DNA from: Phototrophicus methaneseepsis
Lineage (GTDB): Bacteria > Chloroflexota > Anaerolineae > Aggregatilineales > Phototrophicaceae
DNA: 64,000 nt
Assembly (NCBI RefSeq): GCF_015500095.1
Contig: NZ_CP062983.1
Span: forward strand, 2,294,001-2,358,000
Direction: 5' to 3'
Of this stretch, positions 16,870 through 24,752 are shown one piece after another. Position numbers and translations under genes: made by a program. Every line of letters begins with the position of its first letter. Within the stretch, counting starts at the first letter, position 1. A model generated the notes under the pieces. It saw nothing but the letters and a program-made list of their open reading frames with translations. It did not search any database and had not been told where the DNA came from.

Positions 16870-18147
16870 TTAGTCTCCTTGGTTATCCGTGTGCTTAAAT
16901 TGTAACCCCCCCAGCACTTCGTTGACACGGCGTGCAGCATCCCGCAGGCGTTGTACGCTGGCTTCAACCTGCATTGTACTGCTGACAGTTTCTGTTGTGG
17001 CTCGTTTGATGGTTGCCATCGCGCCCGTGAGCTGGTCCATGCCGATGGTCTGTTGGCGCGTACTGGCAGCGATTTGCATGGCTGCGGTGGCTGCTTCTTC
17101 AATAGCACGGGCCAATTCATTGATAGAGCCACCTGCGCGGTTTGCCTGCTGCTGGCCGCTATCGACGCCCTTGCTGCCTTCTTCCGTCACCATGACGGCA
17201 CTGTTTGTTGAACGCTGAATTTCGCCCAGGATTTCGCGGACTTGCACGGTCGCGTCGCGGTTCTGGTCTGCGAGGTTGCGCACTTCCATAGCGACGACGG
17301 CGAAACCTTTGCCTTCTTCACCAGCGCGGGCGGCTTCTACACTGGCGTTGAGCGCTAGCATACGGGATTGGTCGGCCAAGTTATTCACTGCCGCGATAAT
17401 CTCGCCAATTTGCTGGGTGTGTTCGCTCAGTACAAGGATGTTATCTGCGATATCTTCCACTCGGCGGCGGATCATCTCCATGCCGTCGATGGTCTCGCGC
17501 ACAGCATCCAGGCCCTCGCGGGAAATATCGACGGAGTGCTGCGCCGTCTCTGCCACGCTCTGGGCACGTTCTGCGGTTTCCGTCACTGTCGCTCGTACTT
17601 CATTCACAGTCGCCGTTGTTTCCGTCACAACCGCGTCTTGCTCATTCGCCATCGTGATCTGTCGTGAAGTGGCTTCCAGGATGGCCTGTGTGTCTGCTTC
17701 CAGGCGCTGCATGGCGGCGTCAAAATCGCGCACAATCGTCTGGATGGTATCCAGTGTGCGATTTACGGTGCTTGCCAGATGATGCAGCATGGCTCCTTCA
17801 GGGTAGGAAGCATCTATCTGGGGTGGCGTCAGTCGTTGATGCAGGTCCCCTTCCGCGACTTTATCCAGGACATCCGCATAAGCACGCACGGTTTCGTCAA
17901 TGCGTTCGTAACTATAGCGATAGACAAGTAGCCCGACGATCAGGCCAAAGACGAGCGAGATCAGCGGGGCCGCGACGACCCAGGCATCTGTGAATCCTGA
18001 TGCAAGCAGGATCAAGCTCATGATGGCACTTGGGATCAGGGCTGCGATCATTGTATAGATCACCACACGGTTGTTCAGGCGTGATAGTGAAGTCGGCGCC
18101 TGACGTGTAGGGTAGGCCTGGTTTAATGTCATATCGACGTCACTCAT
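16870..18147 (-). CDS. Methyl-accepting chemotaxis protein with minimal extracytoplasmic part
   Basis: 425 residues. Two transmembrane helices (about 28-50 and 54-77) are joined by only a few residues, so there is no periplasmic ligand domain. A HAMP-like region follows (about 78-130), then a long coiled-coil signalling domain. The hairpin tip reads GKGFAVVAMEVRNLAD, close to the MCP consensus but with Met where most receptors have Asp. It should pass signals to CheA via CheW; the stimulus may come from the membrane, from an interacting protein, or from the secreted gene product encoded next. It overlaps the CheW gene by ATGA. Confidence 0.93.
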   Translation of the reverse strand: MSDVDMTLNQAYPTRQAPTSLSRLNNRVVIYTMIAALIPSAIMSLILLASGFTDAWVVAAPLISLVFGLIVGLLVYRYSYERIDETVRAYADVLDKVAEGDLHQRLTPPQIDASYPEGAMLHHLASTVNRTLDTIQTIVRDFDAAMQRLEADTQAILEATSRQITMANEQDAVVTETTATVNEVRATVTETAERAQSVAETAQHSVDISREGLDAVRETIDGMEMIRRRVEDIADNILVLSEHTQQIGEIIAAVNNLADQSRMLALNASVEAARAGEEGKGFAVVAMEVRNLADQNRDATVQVREILGEIQRSTNSAVMVTEEGSKGVDSGQQQANRAGGSINELARAIEEAATAAMQIAASTRQQTIGMDQLTGAMATIKRATTETVSSTMQVEASVQRLRDAARRVNEVLGGLQFKHTDNQGD

Positions 18148-18776
18148 CCAGCATCTTCCATTCCATTGCGGATTACTCCATTGACGATAAGGCGTTCATC
18201 GCCTGCAAGTTTTTCCATATCCAGCACGACCAGTTTTTCCCTGGTGATGCCATGCGCATATAAAATATCGAGAGGTTCAATGGTGTCGTTCGGCACCAGG
18301 ATGACCCCTTCTACGTGATCAGCCAGTAACCCCAGATGGAGTTGGTTCACTTCCATCTGGATCATTTCTGGTGGCATCTCTTCGTCAACTTCTAGGCCAA
18401 AGAACTGTCGCAGGTCAAACACGGTGATGATGCGCCCACGCATATTAACGACGCCGGGGTAAAAATCCGGCGCTCCCGGTACGCGTGTGATGCGGCCTGT
18501 GGTTTGCACGCCGCGCACATAAGCGATGTCGATGGCATAACGCTCTTTAGCCAGGGTAAACGTCAGGCACGTCTGGGTATTCAGTTGATTCTGCGCATCA
18601 TGACGAGTGGGCTCAGCATATTGTGCCGCCCTTAAGCTGAGCCGCGTCAGGGTATCTGCCTGACGACGTTCAGCACTGTCCCATTCCAGCGCGACCAGGA
18701 GATCATCCCAGTTGACTTTCGCCTGGTTGATTTTTGACTGCTGTCGACTTCTGTTCTTATCTGTCATTGGTGTCAT
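18144..18776 (-). CDS. CheW-like coupling protein (first gene of chemosensory operon)
   Basis: 210 residues. The first 65 are a charged, probably unstructured extension (QQSKINQAKVNWDDLLVAL). The CheW domain follows (about 68-205): CLTFTLAKERYAIDIAYVRGV, then PDFYPGVVNMRGRIITVFDLRQFF, then LGLLADHVEGVILVP. It couples the MCP to CheA, and resembles PilI in layout. It begins the operon, is transcribed away from pdxS, and is translationally coupled to the MCP gene through an ATGA overlap. Confidence 0.92.
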   Translation of the reverse strand: MTPMTDKNRSRQQSKINQAKVNWDDLLVALEWDSAERRQADTLTRLSLRAAQYAEPTRHDAQNQLNTQTCLTFTLAKERYAIDIAYVRGVQTTGRITRVPGAPDFYPGVVNMRGRIITVFDLRQFFGLEVDEEMPPEMIQMEVNQLHLGLLADHVEGVILVPNDTIEPLDILYAHGITREKLVVLDMEKLAGDERLIVNGVIRNGMEDAG

Positions 18777-18813
18777 ACATCTTTATAGAAACCCGTACTT
18801 AGTATATATCGGG

Positions 18814-18852
18814 GAGTAAAACACTGTGCATGAAGGAATTGAGGTTTTACTC
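18814..18852. repeat. Perfect 9-bp inverted repeat (hairpin A) between cheW and pdxS
   Basis: GAGTAAAAC (18814-18822) and GTTTTACTC (18844-18852) are exact reverse complements around a 21-nt loop. It ends exactly where the next inverted repeat begins. It may be leader structure of the chemosensory mRNA or a protein-binding site in the divergent promoter region. Confidence 0.45.
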
Positions 18853-18881
18853 ATGCTGGCATGTTGCTGGCGTGCCAGCAT
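18853..18881. repeat. Perfect 9-bp inverted repeat (hairpin B) abutting hairpin A
   Basis: ATGCTGGCA (18853-18861) and TGCCAGCAT (18873-18881) pair perfectly around an 11-nt loop. The loop itself repeats the motif TTGCTGGC. There is no T-tract on either side, so it is not a standard terminator. Confidence 0.45.
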
Positions 18882-19017
18882 ACCTACGGAATGACGCCGC
18901 CGTTGCATCGCACCTCGACAGGAATGGGATGAATGGTATACATTGGACATACGATTGCAGTTCGCATAACGTTAGCTTGATAATAACGACTTTATCTGGT
19001 TTATGAGGATTGACGGA

Positions 19018-19923
19018 ATGAATGCAGCGAATGGTAACGGCTCCCAAACAGGGACCGAAAATGTGAAGCGCGGCCTTGCGCAAATGCTCAAGGGCGGCGT
19101 GATTATGGATGTGGTGACGCCAGATCAAGCCAAAATTGCGGAAGAAGCAGGCGCAGTGGCTGTTATGGCTCTGGAACGCGTTCCGGCGGATATTCGTGCG
19201 CAGGGTGGTGTGGCTCGCATGAGTGACCCGGATATGATTGAAGGCATTATCGAAGCCGTCAGCATCCCGGTGATGGCGAAAGCTCGCATCGGCCACTTCG
19301 TAGAAGCTCAAATTCTGCAACAGTTGGGTGTCGATTATGTTGACGAGAGCGAAGTGCTCACCCCGGCTGATGAAGAACATCACATCGACAAGAAGCAGTT
19401 TAAGGTGCCGTTCGTGTGTGGTGCCCGGAACCTGGGCGAAGCGTTGCGCCGCATTAATGAAGGCGCTGCAATGATTCGTACCAAGGGCGAAGCGGGTACA
19501 GGTGATGTTGTCGAAGCTGTGCGCCATGCTCGCCAGGTCATGGGCCAGATTCGCCAGATTAGCAGCATGAGCGAAGATGAACTCTATACTTATGCCAAGG
19601 ACATTCAGGCGCCTTATCATCTCGTCAAAGAAACCGCCGAACTGGGCCGCTTGCCTGTGGTGAACTTTGCTGCGGGTGGTGTGGCAACCCCGGCGGATGC
19701 TGCTTTGATGATGCAGCTTGGCGTTGATGGCGTTTTCGTCGGCAGCGGTATCTTCAAGAGTGGCAACCCGGCCAAGCGTGCCAAGGCCATTGTCGAAGCC
19801 GTGACTCACTTTAACGATGCGTCGATCCTGGTAAGCGTTAGCCGCAACCTGGGCGAACCTATGGTTGGCATCAACGTGAGCACCATGCCGGAAGTCGACA
19901 AAATCGCTGGCCGCGGCTGGTAA
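19018..19923 (+). CDS. pdxS: Pyridoxal 5'-phosphate synthase, lyase subunit PdxS
   Basis: 301 residues from ATG at 19018, with GAGGA eight bases before it; the in-frame ATG at 19003 has no such site. It makes PLP from ribose 5-phosphate, glyceraldehyde 3-phosphate and ammonia from the glutaminase PdxT. Family signatures are clear: [17 protein letters not shown] at the start, catalytic Lys in [14 protein letters not shown], the [11 protein letters not shown] loop, [24 protein letters not shown] and the C-terminal GRGW. The full-length family is about 295 residues. PdxT is not adjacent, which is less common. Confidence 0.97.
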   Translation: MNAANGNGSQTGTENVKRGLAQMLKGGVIMDVVTPDQAKIAEEAGAVAVMALERVPADIRAQGGVARMSDPDMIEGIIEAVSIPVMAKARIGHFVEAQILQQLGVDYVDESEVLTPADEEHHIDKKQFKVPFVCGARNLGEALRRINEGAAMIRTKGEAGTGDVVEAVRHARQVMGQIRQISSMSEDELYTYAKDIQAPYHLVKETAELGRLPVVNFAAGGVATPADAALMMQLGVDGVFVGSGIFKSGNPAKRAKAIVEAVTHFNDASILVSVSRNLGEPMVGINVSTMPEVDKIAGRGW

Positions 19924-19938
19924 ATCCCGTTCTTAGTT

Positions 19939-20007
19939 GCGCCGTCTCTGCGTGTGGTTCATTTCCGCACGCCTATGATCTCTCCATCAGGGATCATGAG
20001 GCGGCGC
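19939..20007. other. Three-way-junction inverted repeat downstream of pdxS
   Basis: A 69-nt element that folds on paper into a compact three-way junction. The outer stem has 10 pairs (19939-19948 with 19998-20007, one G-T). Arm 1 has 8 pairs with a 7-nt loop (19950-19957 with 19965-19972, one G-T). Arm 2 has 8 pairs with a 7-nt loop (19975-19982 with 19990-19997, one G-T). Junction linkers are only 1, 2 and 0 nt. Which strand is transcribed is unknown. It is not a standard terminator because no T-tract follows. Confidence 0.5.
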
Positions 20008-20279
20008 TTTCCAAAGATGTAATGAAGTATGTGGTTACTCTTGCGGCTTTTCTGACGCCAGAATTTATCCAGCGTTTGTTCTGCTACTTCTTCGAGAGTT
20101 ACTTGCTATTTAGAGGTCCTATTCTGTGTAGCAGGTGACTCTCCTTTAAGCCTCGTTTGCGCCTCTTTCATAGTGTGAAGCTGCTGGTTGATCTTTTCCA
20201 TTTCATGGATTTGTTCACTGCTGAAAGTTGCTTACGAATCAACAATGGTTACATATCGGTTCGTGGTTAACACCAAATG
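19962..20279 (-). pseudogene. Possible eroded reading frame with two in-frame stops
   Basis: On the minus strand one frame reads plausible protein from 20279 down to a TGA at 19959-19961, broken by TAA (20232-20234) and TAG (20106-20108). The middle piece contains a coiled-coil-like stretch (EQIHEMEKINQQLHTMKEAQ). The last piece contains EEVAEQTLDKFWRQKSRK and ends in IPDGEIIGVRK. No start codon or ribosome site fits. Three stops in about 110 codons are not far from chance, so this is a weak call. No family is recognised. Confidence 0.25.
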
Positions 20280-20326
20280 TCATTTTGCCCCTTCATTGCC
20301 TCCATTGTGAGTTTTTTACAACTTAC

Positions 20327-20355
20327 TTGACATATATCTAAAATCTGAGTAATCT
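20327..20355 (+). promoter_or_regulatory. Candidate promoter of the LacI gene
   Basis: TTGACA at 20327-20332, a 17-bp AT-rich spacer, then TAATCT at 20350-20355. The -35 is perfect and the -10 is weak (3 of 6). It lies 67 bases upstream of the LacI start, with a palindrome just downstream. Confidence 0.5.
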
Positions 20356-20366
20356 TTATTTGAGTT

Positions 20367-20382
20367 ATTTAAACGATTAAAT
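20367..20382. promoter_or_regulatory. LacI-type operator candidate
   Basis: ATTTAA-ACGA-TTAAAT: perfect 6-bp arms around a CG-containing centre, the usual geometry of LacI-family operators. It sits 12 bases after the -10 box and 39 bases before the regulator's start codon, which fits autoregulation. Confidence 0.5.
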
Positions 20383-20421
20383 AGATCATTTGTTAATTAA
20401 AATTTTTGGAATTTATGTGGC

Positions 20422-21456
20422 ATGAAACGACCTACTCAGGCGGATGTGGCGCAGCTAGCTGGTGTATCGGTCGCCACGGTTTCTTATGTCCTAAACGATC
20501 CCACAGGACAGAAAGTCCCCATTTCGCCTGAAACACGCCAGCGCGTTCAAAACGCAATAGCTGAATTAGGGTATATACCTAATTTACGTGCTCAGTCGCT
20601 CCGTAGTGGCAGTACGAGAACAATAGGTGTCCTCTTGCCTATTGATCAAAATTCTTACTTTTGGCAAATTCTCATGGGAATCTCGAACGAAGCGGAATCC
20701 CATGATTTCAGCGTTTTACTGCTTCCTGATTCTGGCCTACAGCCCGCTCCACAGACAAAACATCGCTTAATACAAGCTCTCGCTCAACAACGTGTCGATG
20801 GCATCATCTTGATGTTGAATAGTATCGCCTTGCCAGCCTCAATCGTTGACCAACTGCACAAGTCAAGCGAACCCATTGTACAGATAACGAGCTATGAATC
20901 TGAGTTTGATTATGTTTTCGGTACCTACGATGATGGCACAGAAGAATTGATGCATCATCTGTTACAGCTCGGACACCGGCGTATTGGCTTTATTCATGGT
21001 GTTGTCGAAAGCTCGCTGGGTAGTGATCGTTTACAGGTATATGAGCAAATCGTGGCCGAGGCCAATCTGCCATATGACCAGGATTACATTCAGAGATGCG
21101 GTCCAACTTCGGAGGATGCTTACCATGCAACTCTGAATCTACTGCGCCGTCCTGACCGTCCTACAGCCTTGCTTGTTATTAATGATTTACTCGCAATTGC
21201 GGCCATGCGTGCTGCCGCTGATCTCGGATTAAGAATCCCGGATGATGTTTCCATTGCCGGTTTTGATGGGGTTCCAAGTTCAAATTACAGTATTCCACGC
21301 CTGACAACGGTATCGAGCAATCCGACAGAACAGGGGAGGCTTGCGATGCGGCTCATGCTTAAAAGACTGGAAAATCCTGAACTCCCCCAACAAATCATCA
21401 AACCGGGGGCAAAGCTCATTATTCAAGAATCTACCGGCCCCGTTCCATATACATAA
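20422..21456 (+). CDS. LacI family transcriptional regulator of the rhamnoside locus
   Basis: 344 residues. The N-terminal helix-turn-helix and hinge are typical (DVAQLAGVSVATVSYVLND, then LGYIPNLRAQSLRSG). The rest is a periplasmic-binding-protein-like sugar domain (TIGVLLPIDQNSYFWQILMG, VDGIILM, HRRIGFIHG, DDVSIAGFDG). It probably represses the ABC importer and glycosidase genes downstream, released by an imported sugar. Ligand identity is not visible. Start ATG at 20422 has a weak ribosome site. Base composition turns more AT-rich from here. Confidence 0.93.
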   Translation: MKRPTQADVAQLAGVSVATVSYVLNDPTGQKVPISPETRQRVQNAIAELGYIPNLRAQSLRSGSTRTIGVLLPIDQNSYFWQILMGISNEAESHDFSVLLLPDSGLQPAPQTKHRLIQALAQQRVDGIILMLNSIALPASIVDQLHKSSEPIVQITSYESEFDYVFGTYDDGTEELMHHLLQLGHRRIGFIHGVVESSLGSDRLQVYEQIVAEANLPYDQDYIQRCGPTSEDAYHATLNLLRRPDRPTALLVINDLLAIAAMRAAADLGLRIPDDVSIAGFDGVPSSNYSIPRLTTVSSNPTEQGRLAMRLMLKRLENPELPQQIIKPGAKLIIQESTGPVPYT

Positions 21457-21568
21457 CCAGATATAACTCTCGTTTGAACTTACAGAGTAGAAAGGCAAAC
21501 GATATGGGGTAGGTAGCTGATTATTTACGGTATTAAATTTAACTATTTTTAATTAAGGAGTACTGTAA

Positions 21569-23476
21569 ATGTCGAAAAAATTAATTGGTTTTTTCCTACT
21601 TCTGTTGATCCTCGTACCGTCTATTGTATCGGTAGCGCAGGAACCGCAAGGCTTGCCCGTCGACCTACCACGTGAAGAACTGTTCATAGTTGACCAGATT
21701 TTCCGTTATGGCGTCCCCGGTAACTATAACATCTGGACCTCTGCGGGTGTGACACCCCATCGGCACAGCATGATGAACGAAACCCTCTGGTACAGAGATC
21801 AGGAAACTGGCGAACGCATCAACGGTCTTGCTGCCTCTGACCCCGTGTATAACGAAGATTACACTCAGATGTCCGTTGATCTGAGGGAAAATCTCACCTG
21901 GAGTGATGGTGTTCCTTTCACGGCAGATGATGTCGTCTACACAGTGGAAACCTTGATGGCGACCCCCGAACTCGGGCAAAGTGGTTGGAATACGAGCTTC
22001 AATACTTTTGTGGCATCTGTAGAAAAAACAGGTGATTACAGTGTTCAGTTCAATTTGAATGAGCCGAACTCCCGCTTCCATACCCTGTTTGAGACTGTAT
22101 GGAATGGTGTGTATATCATGCCAAAACATATCTTCGAAACTGTGGATGATATGGCAACGTTCACATTTGAGAACCCTGTTGTGCTGGGCACCTATATTCC
22201 GATTGATTATGATCCCAATGGTTTTTGGGAGCTCTATGAACGTCGTGAAGACTGGCAGAATTCGCCTGCTGGTGTCATCACAGAGAATGCGGGTCCCAGA
22301 TATATACTAACCATTTTCTACGGTGATAGTGCTCGTAAAGCAATCGCAATGTCTCGTGGCGAATTGGATGTGTACTTCGATGCTGATTTCGAAGCCTTCC
22401 AAACAACCCTGGAGACGACACCGACTGCTCGTTCATGGTACGCCGAATTCCCGTGGGCATATCCGAATGAGAACAATACCCGTCAATTTACGTTCAACTA
22501 TGAAGGACAACCGCTGTTCCAGGATGTGCGGGTACGCTGGGCGCTGGCACTGTCGCTGAATATCGTTGAACTGCAAACTGAGTACATTGGTGGTGTTGCA
22601 AAGGTTACGGCACTGCCAATTCCTCCGACACAGGCTCTACAACCCCTGTTCCATGATCCTCTGGAAGAATGGCTGGTAAATCTCCAGATCGACCTGGGTG
22701 ATGGCACAATGTACAACCCATATGACCCAACAATTCCGGACCAGATTGCAGCATGGGCAGAAGAGCAGGGCTATACCGTTCCGGGAACGCCTCGTGAAGT
22801 TTTTGGTACTGGCTGGTGGAAATACGATACAGAAGCTGCCGCAACATTGCTGGAAAGTGCTGGTTTCACGCGGGCAGATAATGGCGACTGGATGACACCG
22901 GATGGTGAACCTTTCACATTAGAAATACAATCCCCGCCGGATGAAAACGATGCTTTCCGCATGGCAAATGCCGCCACAGATATGTGGTCAGATTTCGGTA
23001 TTGATGTGACACTTTCCGGACTGGAACGCAATGCATGGGATCAGAATGGTCAGGTTGGGCAATTCGAAATCGACACACCATGGATGACCGCGACAAACGT
23101 AGATGGTGATGCATGGCCTCAGCTTCGTGGCTGGCATCCAGAATTCTATATACCTGTCGGTCAAAACGTCCTGGAAGGTGGTGGTGTTCAATACATCCAA
23201 CGTATGCGTTTGCAGGATCCTCAATGGGGTGAATACATTGATGCTATGATACCGCTTGAACCGGGATCAGAAGAAAGTCTTGTTGCTGAAAGAGAATTCT
23301 TCCAATACATCACGGAAAATATGCAAATGATCACAACCATCAGCTTCAAGAAGTTTGTCACATGGGATGAACGGTACTGGACTGGTTTCCCGACTGCAGA
23401 AAATCCAAGCTACATGCCTCTGTACTGGTTCCACGGCGGGAAGTTTGCGATCCAGAGTTTGATGCCTGCCGCTTAG
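21569..23476 (+). CDS. ABC transporter substrate-binding protein, Dpp/Opp family (SBP_bac_5)
   Basis: 635 residues with a clear signal peptide (KKLIGFFLLLLILVPSIVSV, cut near AQ). No lipobox Cys is visible, so it may be released or anchored in some other way. Family 5 signatures are VDLRENLTWSDGVPFTADDVVYT near residue 110 and later VRWALALSLN. Proteins of this family bind peptides, nickel or oligosaccharides; the glycosidases in this locus favour an oligosaccharide or glycoside. ATG at 21569 follows AAGGAG. It is the first gene of the importer operon. Confidence 0.93.
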   Translation: MSKKLIGFFLLLLILVPSIVSVAQEPQGLPVDLPREELFIVDQIFRYGVPGNYNIWTSAGVTPHRHSMMNETLWYRDQETGERINGLAASDPVYNEDYTQMSVDLRENLTWSDGVPFTADDVVYTVETLMATPELGQSGWNTSFNTFVASVEKTGDYSVQFNLNEPNSRFHTLFETVWNGVYIMPKHIFETVDDMATFTFENPVVLGTYIPIDYDPNGFWELYERREDWQNSPAGVITENAGPRYILTIFYGDSARKAIAMSRGELDVYFDADFEAFQTTLETTPTARSWYAEFPWAYPNENNTRQFTFNYEGQPLFQDVRVRWALALSLNIVELQTEYIGGVAKVTALPIPPTQALQPLFHDPLEEWLVNLQIDLGDGTMYNPYDPTIPDQIAAWAEEQGYTVPGTPREVFGTGWWKYDTEAAATLLESAGFTRADNGDWMTPDGEPFTLEIQSPPDENDAFRMANAATDMWSDFGIDVTLSGLERNAWDQNGQVGQFEIDTPWMTATNVDGDAWPQLRGWHPEFYIPVGQNVLEGGGVQYIQRMRLQDPQWGEYIDAMIPLEPGSEESLVAEREFFQYITENMQMITTISFKKFVTWDERYWTGFPTAENPSYMPLYWFHGGKFAIQSLMPAA

Positions 23477-23495
23477 TTCGAATTTTACAAAGGTA

Positions 23496-23550
23496 GGGTA
23501 CAGCGCATGTTGCTGATGCAGCAGATGCTAATGCAGCAGATGCTGTACCC
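23496..23550. repeat. Hairpin with internal 15-bp direct repeat between binding protein and permease genes
   Basis: Arms GGGTACAGC (23496-23504) and GCTGTACCC (23542-23550) pair perfectly. The enclosed loop carries two exact copies of ATGCAGCAGATGCT (23516-23529 and 23531-23544), 15 bases apart. Such a hairpin after a binding-protein gene could protect the 5' part of the mRNA and lower expression of the permeases, as known for other importer operons. There is no T-tract. Confidence 0.55.
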
Positions 23551-23741
23551 CTTGGTCTGAAGGTCGATATCAAAATAACGTGACTGCCAGAATGATCATG
23601 TTCTGGTCACAGTCAATCGGGTCTCTGCGTAGAGATTATCTGTAGTGGGTGGCAGAAATGCCGCCCATCCCGAAATATGGATCACGATAATCAATCGAGT
23701 CACCGATTAATAGCATCTGTTTAAATTAAGGCTTGTTACTT

Positions 23742-24740
23742 ATGAAACTTTTTTGGGAGTATATTCTGCCACGGGTCGTGCAGTGGTTTGTTGTTATCTT
23801 TGTTGGCGTTACAGTGACGTTCCTTATTCCGAGACTATCTCCTAATAATCCGGTTGATAGTGCTATCGGGCGTTTGACTGGTTTTCAGACGATTAATCCG
23901 GAAGCGACTCTGGCGATGCGCGAATCGCTTCTGGACATGTACGGTCTGGAAGGCACCTTATTCGAGCAATATGCAAGATTCTGGGGACGTATACTCAAGG
24001 GGGATCTAGGACCCTCTTTCACGTCTTTTCCGACACCTGTCACAAGCATGATCGGTACGGGTCTCGGCTGGACAATTGGCTTACTCGGTACGTCGATCCT
24101 CATCTCATGGGTGCTGGGGCTTGTTCTCGGTTCACTTGCCGGATACTTTCGACATGCACGCTGGGCAAAGCTACTGGAAGGTGCAGTAATCACTGTTTAT
24201 CCAGTTCCTTACTACATTCTTGCTTTTATCCTGCTGATTCTCTTTACTTTTTATTTCCCGCTCTTCCCGCTTGTGGGCGGTGCGCGTGGAACCCCTGCTT
24301 TCACTTGGGAATACATTAGCTCGGTATTGTATTTTGGTTTTTTGCCAGCCTTATCCATTGTCATTGGCGGAACGGCCTTTCGCTTTATTATGTCGAAAGC
24401 CCTGGCATCAACCGAAGTGACCAGTGATTATGTGCAATATGCGGATCTGGCAGCTATTCCTAAACGTAAAATCCTGTTTTTCTACGTCATACGCAATACG
24501 ATGCTACCCCAGATAACCGACCTGGCGTTGACACTGGGTGCAATTTTCGAAGGAGCCTTAATTACCGAAATTGTGTTTGGTTATCCGGGTATCGGTTATG
24601 TGTTGTTTAACGCGATCAACACGGCGGATTACAATGTGATAATGGGTATTACTCTACTTTCGATTGTTGGTATTGCGACAGCATCTCTCCTCGTTGACCT
24701 CATGTACCCGTTATTTGATCCGCGCGTACGCCTGAAGTAG
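23742..24740 (+). CDS. ABC transporter permease, DppB-like
   Basis: 332 residues from ATG at 23742, chosen over a TTG at 23733 because AAGG (23728-23731) is properly placed only for the ATG. Six membrane helices of the binding-protein-dependent permease type 1 family. The N-terminal region fits DppB proteins (VTVTFLIPRLSPNNPVD, with a short extracytoplasmic domain), and the EAA-like loop is DLAAIPKRKILFFYVIRNTMLPQITDLAL. It pairs with the DppC-like protein encoded 12 bases downstream. Confidence 0.94.
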   Translation: MKLFWEYILPRVVQWFVVIFVGVTVTFLIPRLSPNNPVDSAIGRLTGFQTINPEATLAMRESLLDMYGLEGTLFEQYARFWGRILKGDLGPSFTSFPTPVTSMIGTGLGWTIGLLGTSILISWVLGLVLGSLAGYFRHARWAKLLEGAVITVYPVPYYILAFILLILFTFYFPLFPLVGGARGTPAFTWEYISSVLYFGFLPALSIVIGGTAFRFIMSKALASTEVTSDYVQYADLAAIPKRKILFFYVIRNTMLPQITDLALTLGAIFEGALITEIVFGYPGIGYVLFNAINTADYNVIMGITLLSIVGIATASLLVDLMYPLFDPRVRLK

Positions 24741-24752
24741 AGGATCACAACT

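Noticed and set aside
18847-19809. Long minus-strand open frame of 320 codons
   Set aside because: It is the exact antisense of pdxS, which is strongly conserved; the translated sequence is Cys/His-rich and resembles no protein.
19939-20007. Purine riboswitch, tRNA-like RNA or integron attC site
   Set aside because: Arm and loop sizes recall the purine riboswitch, but its long conserved junction strands are missing here (1, 2 and 0 nt). There is no anticodon arm or CCA end, and no attC core site (GTTRRRY).
23516-23544. CRISPR-like or tandem repeat array
   Set aside because: Only two 14-base copies with a one-base separator, inside a hairpin; no spacers and no cas genes.
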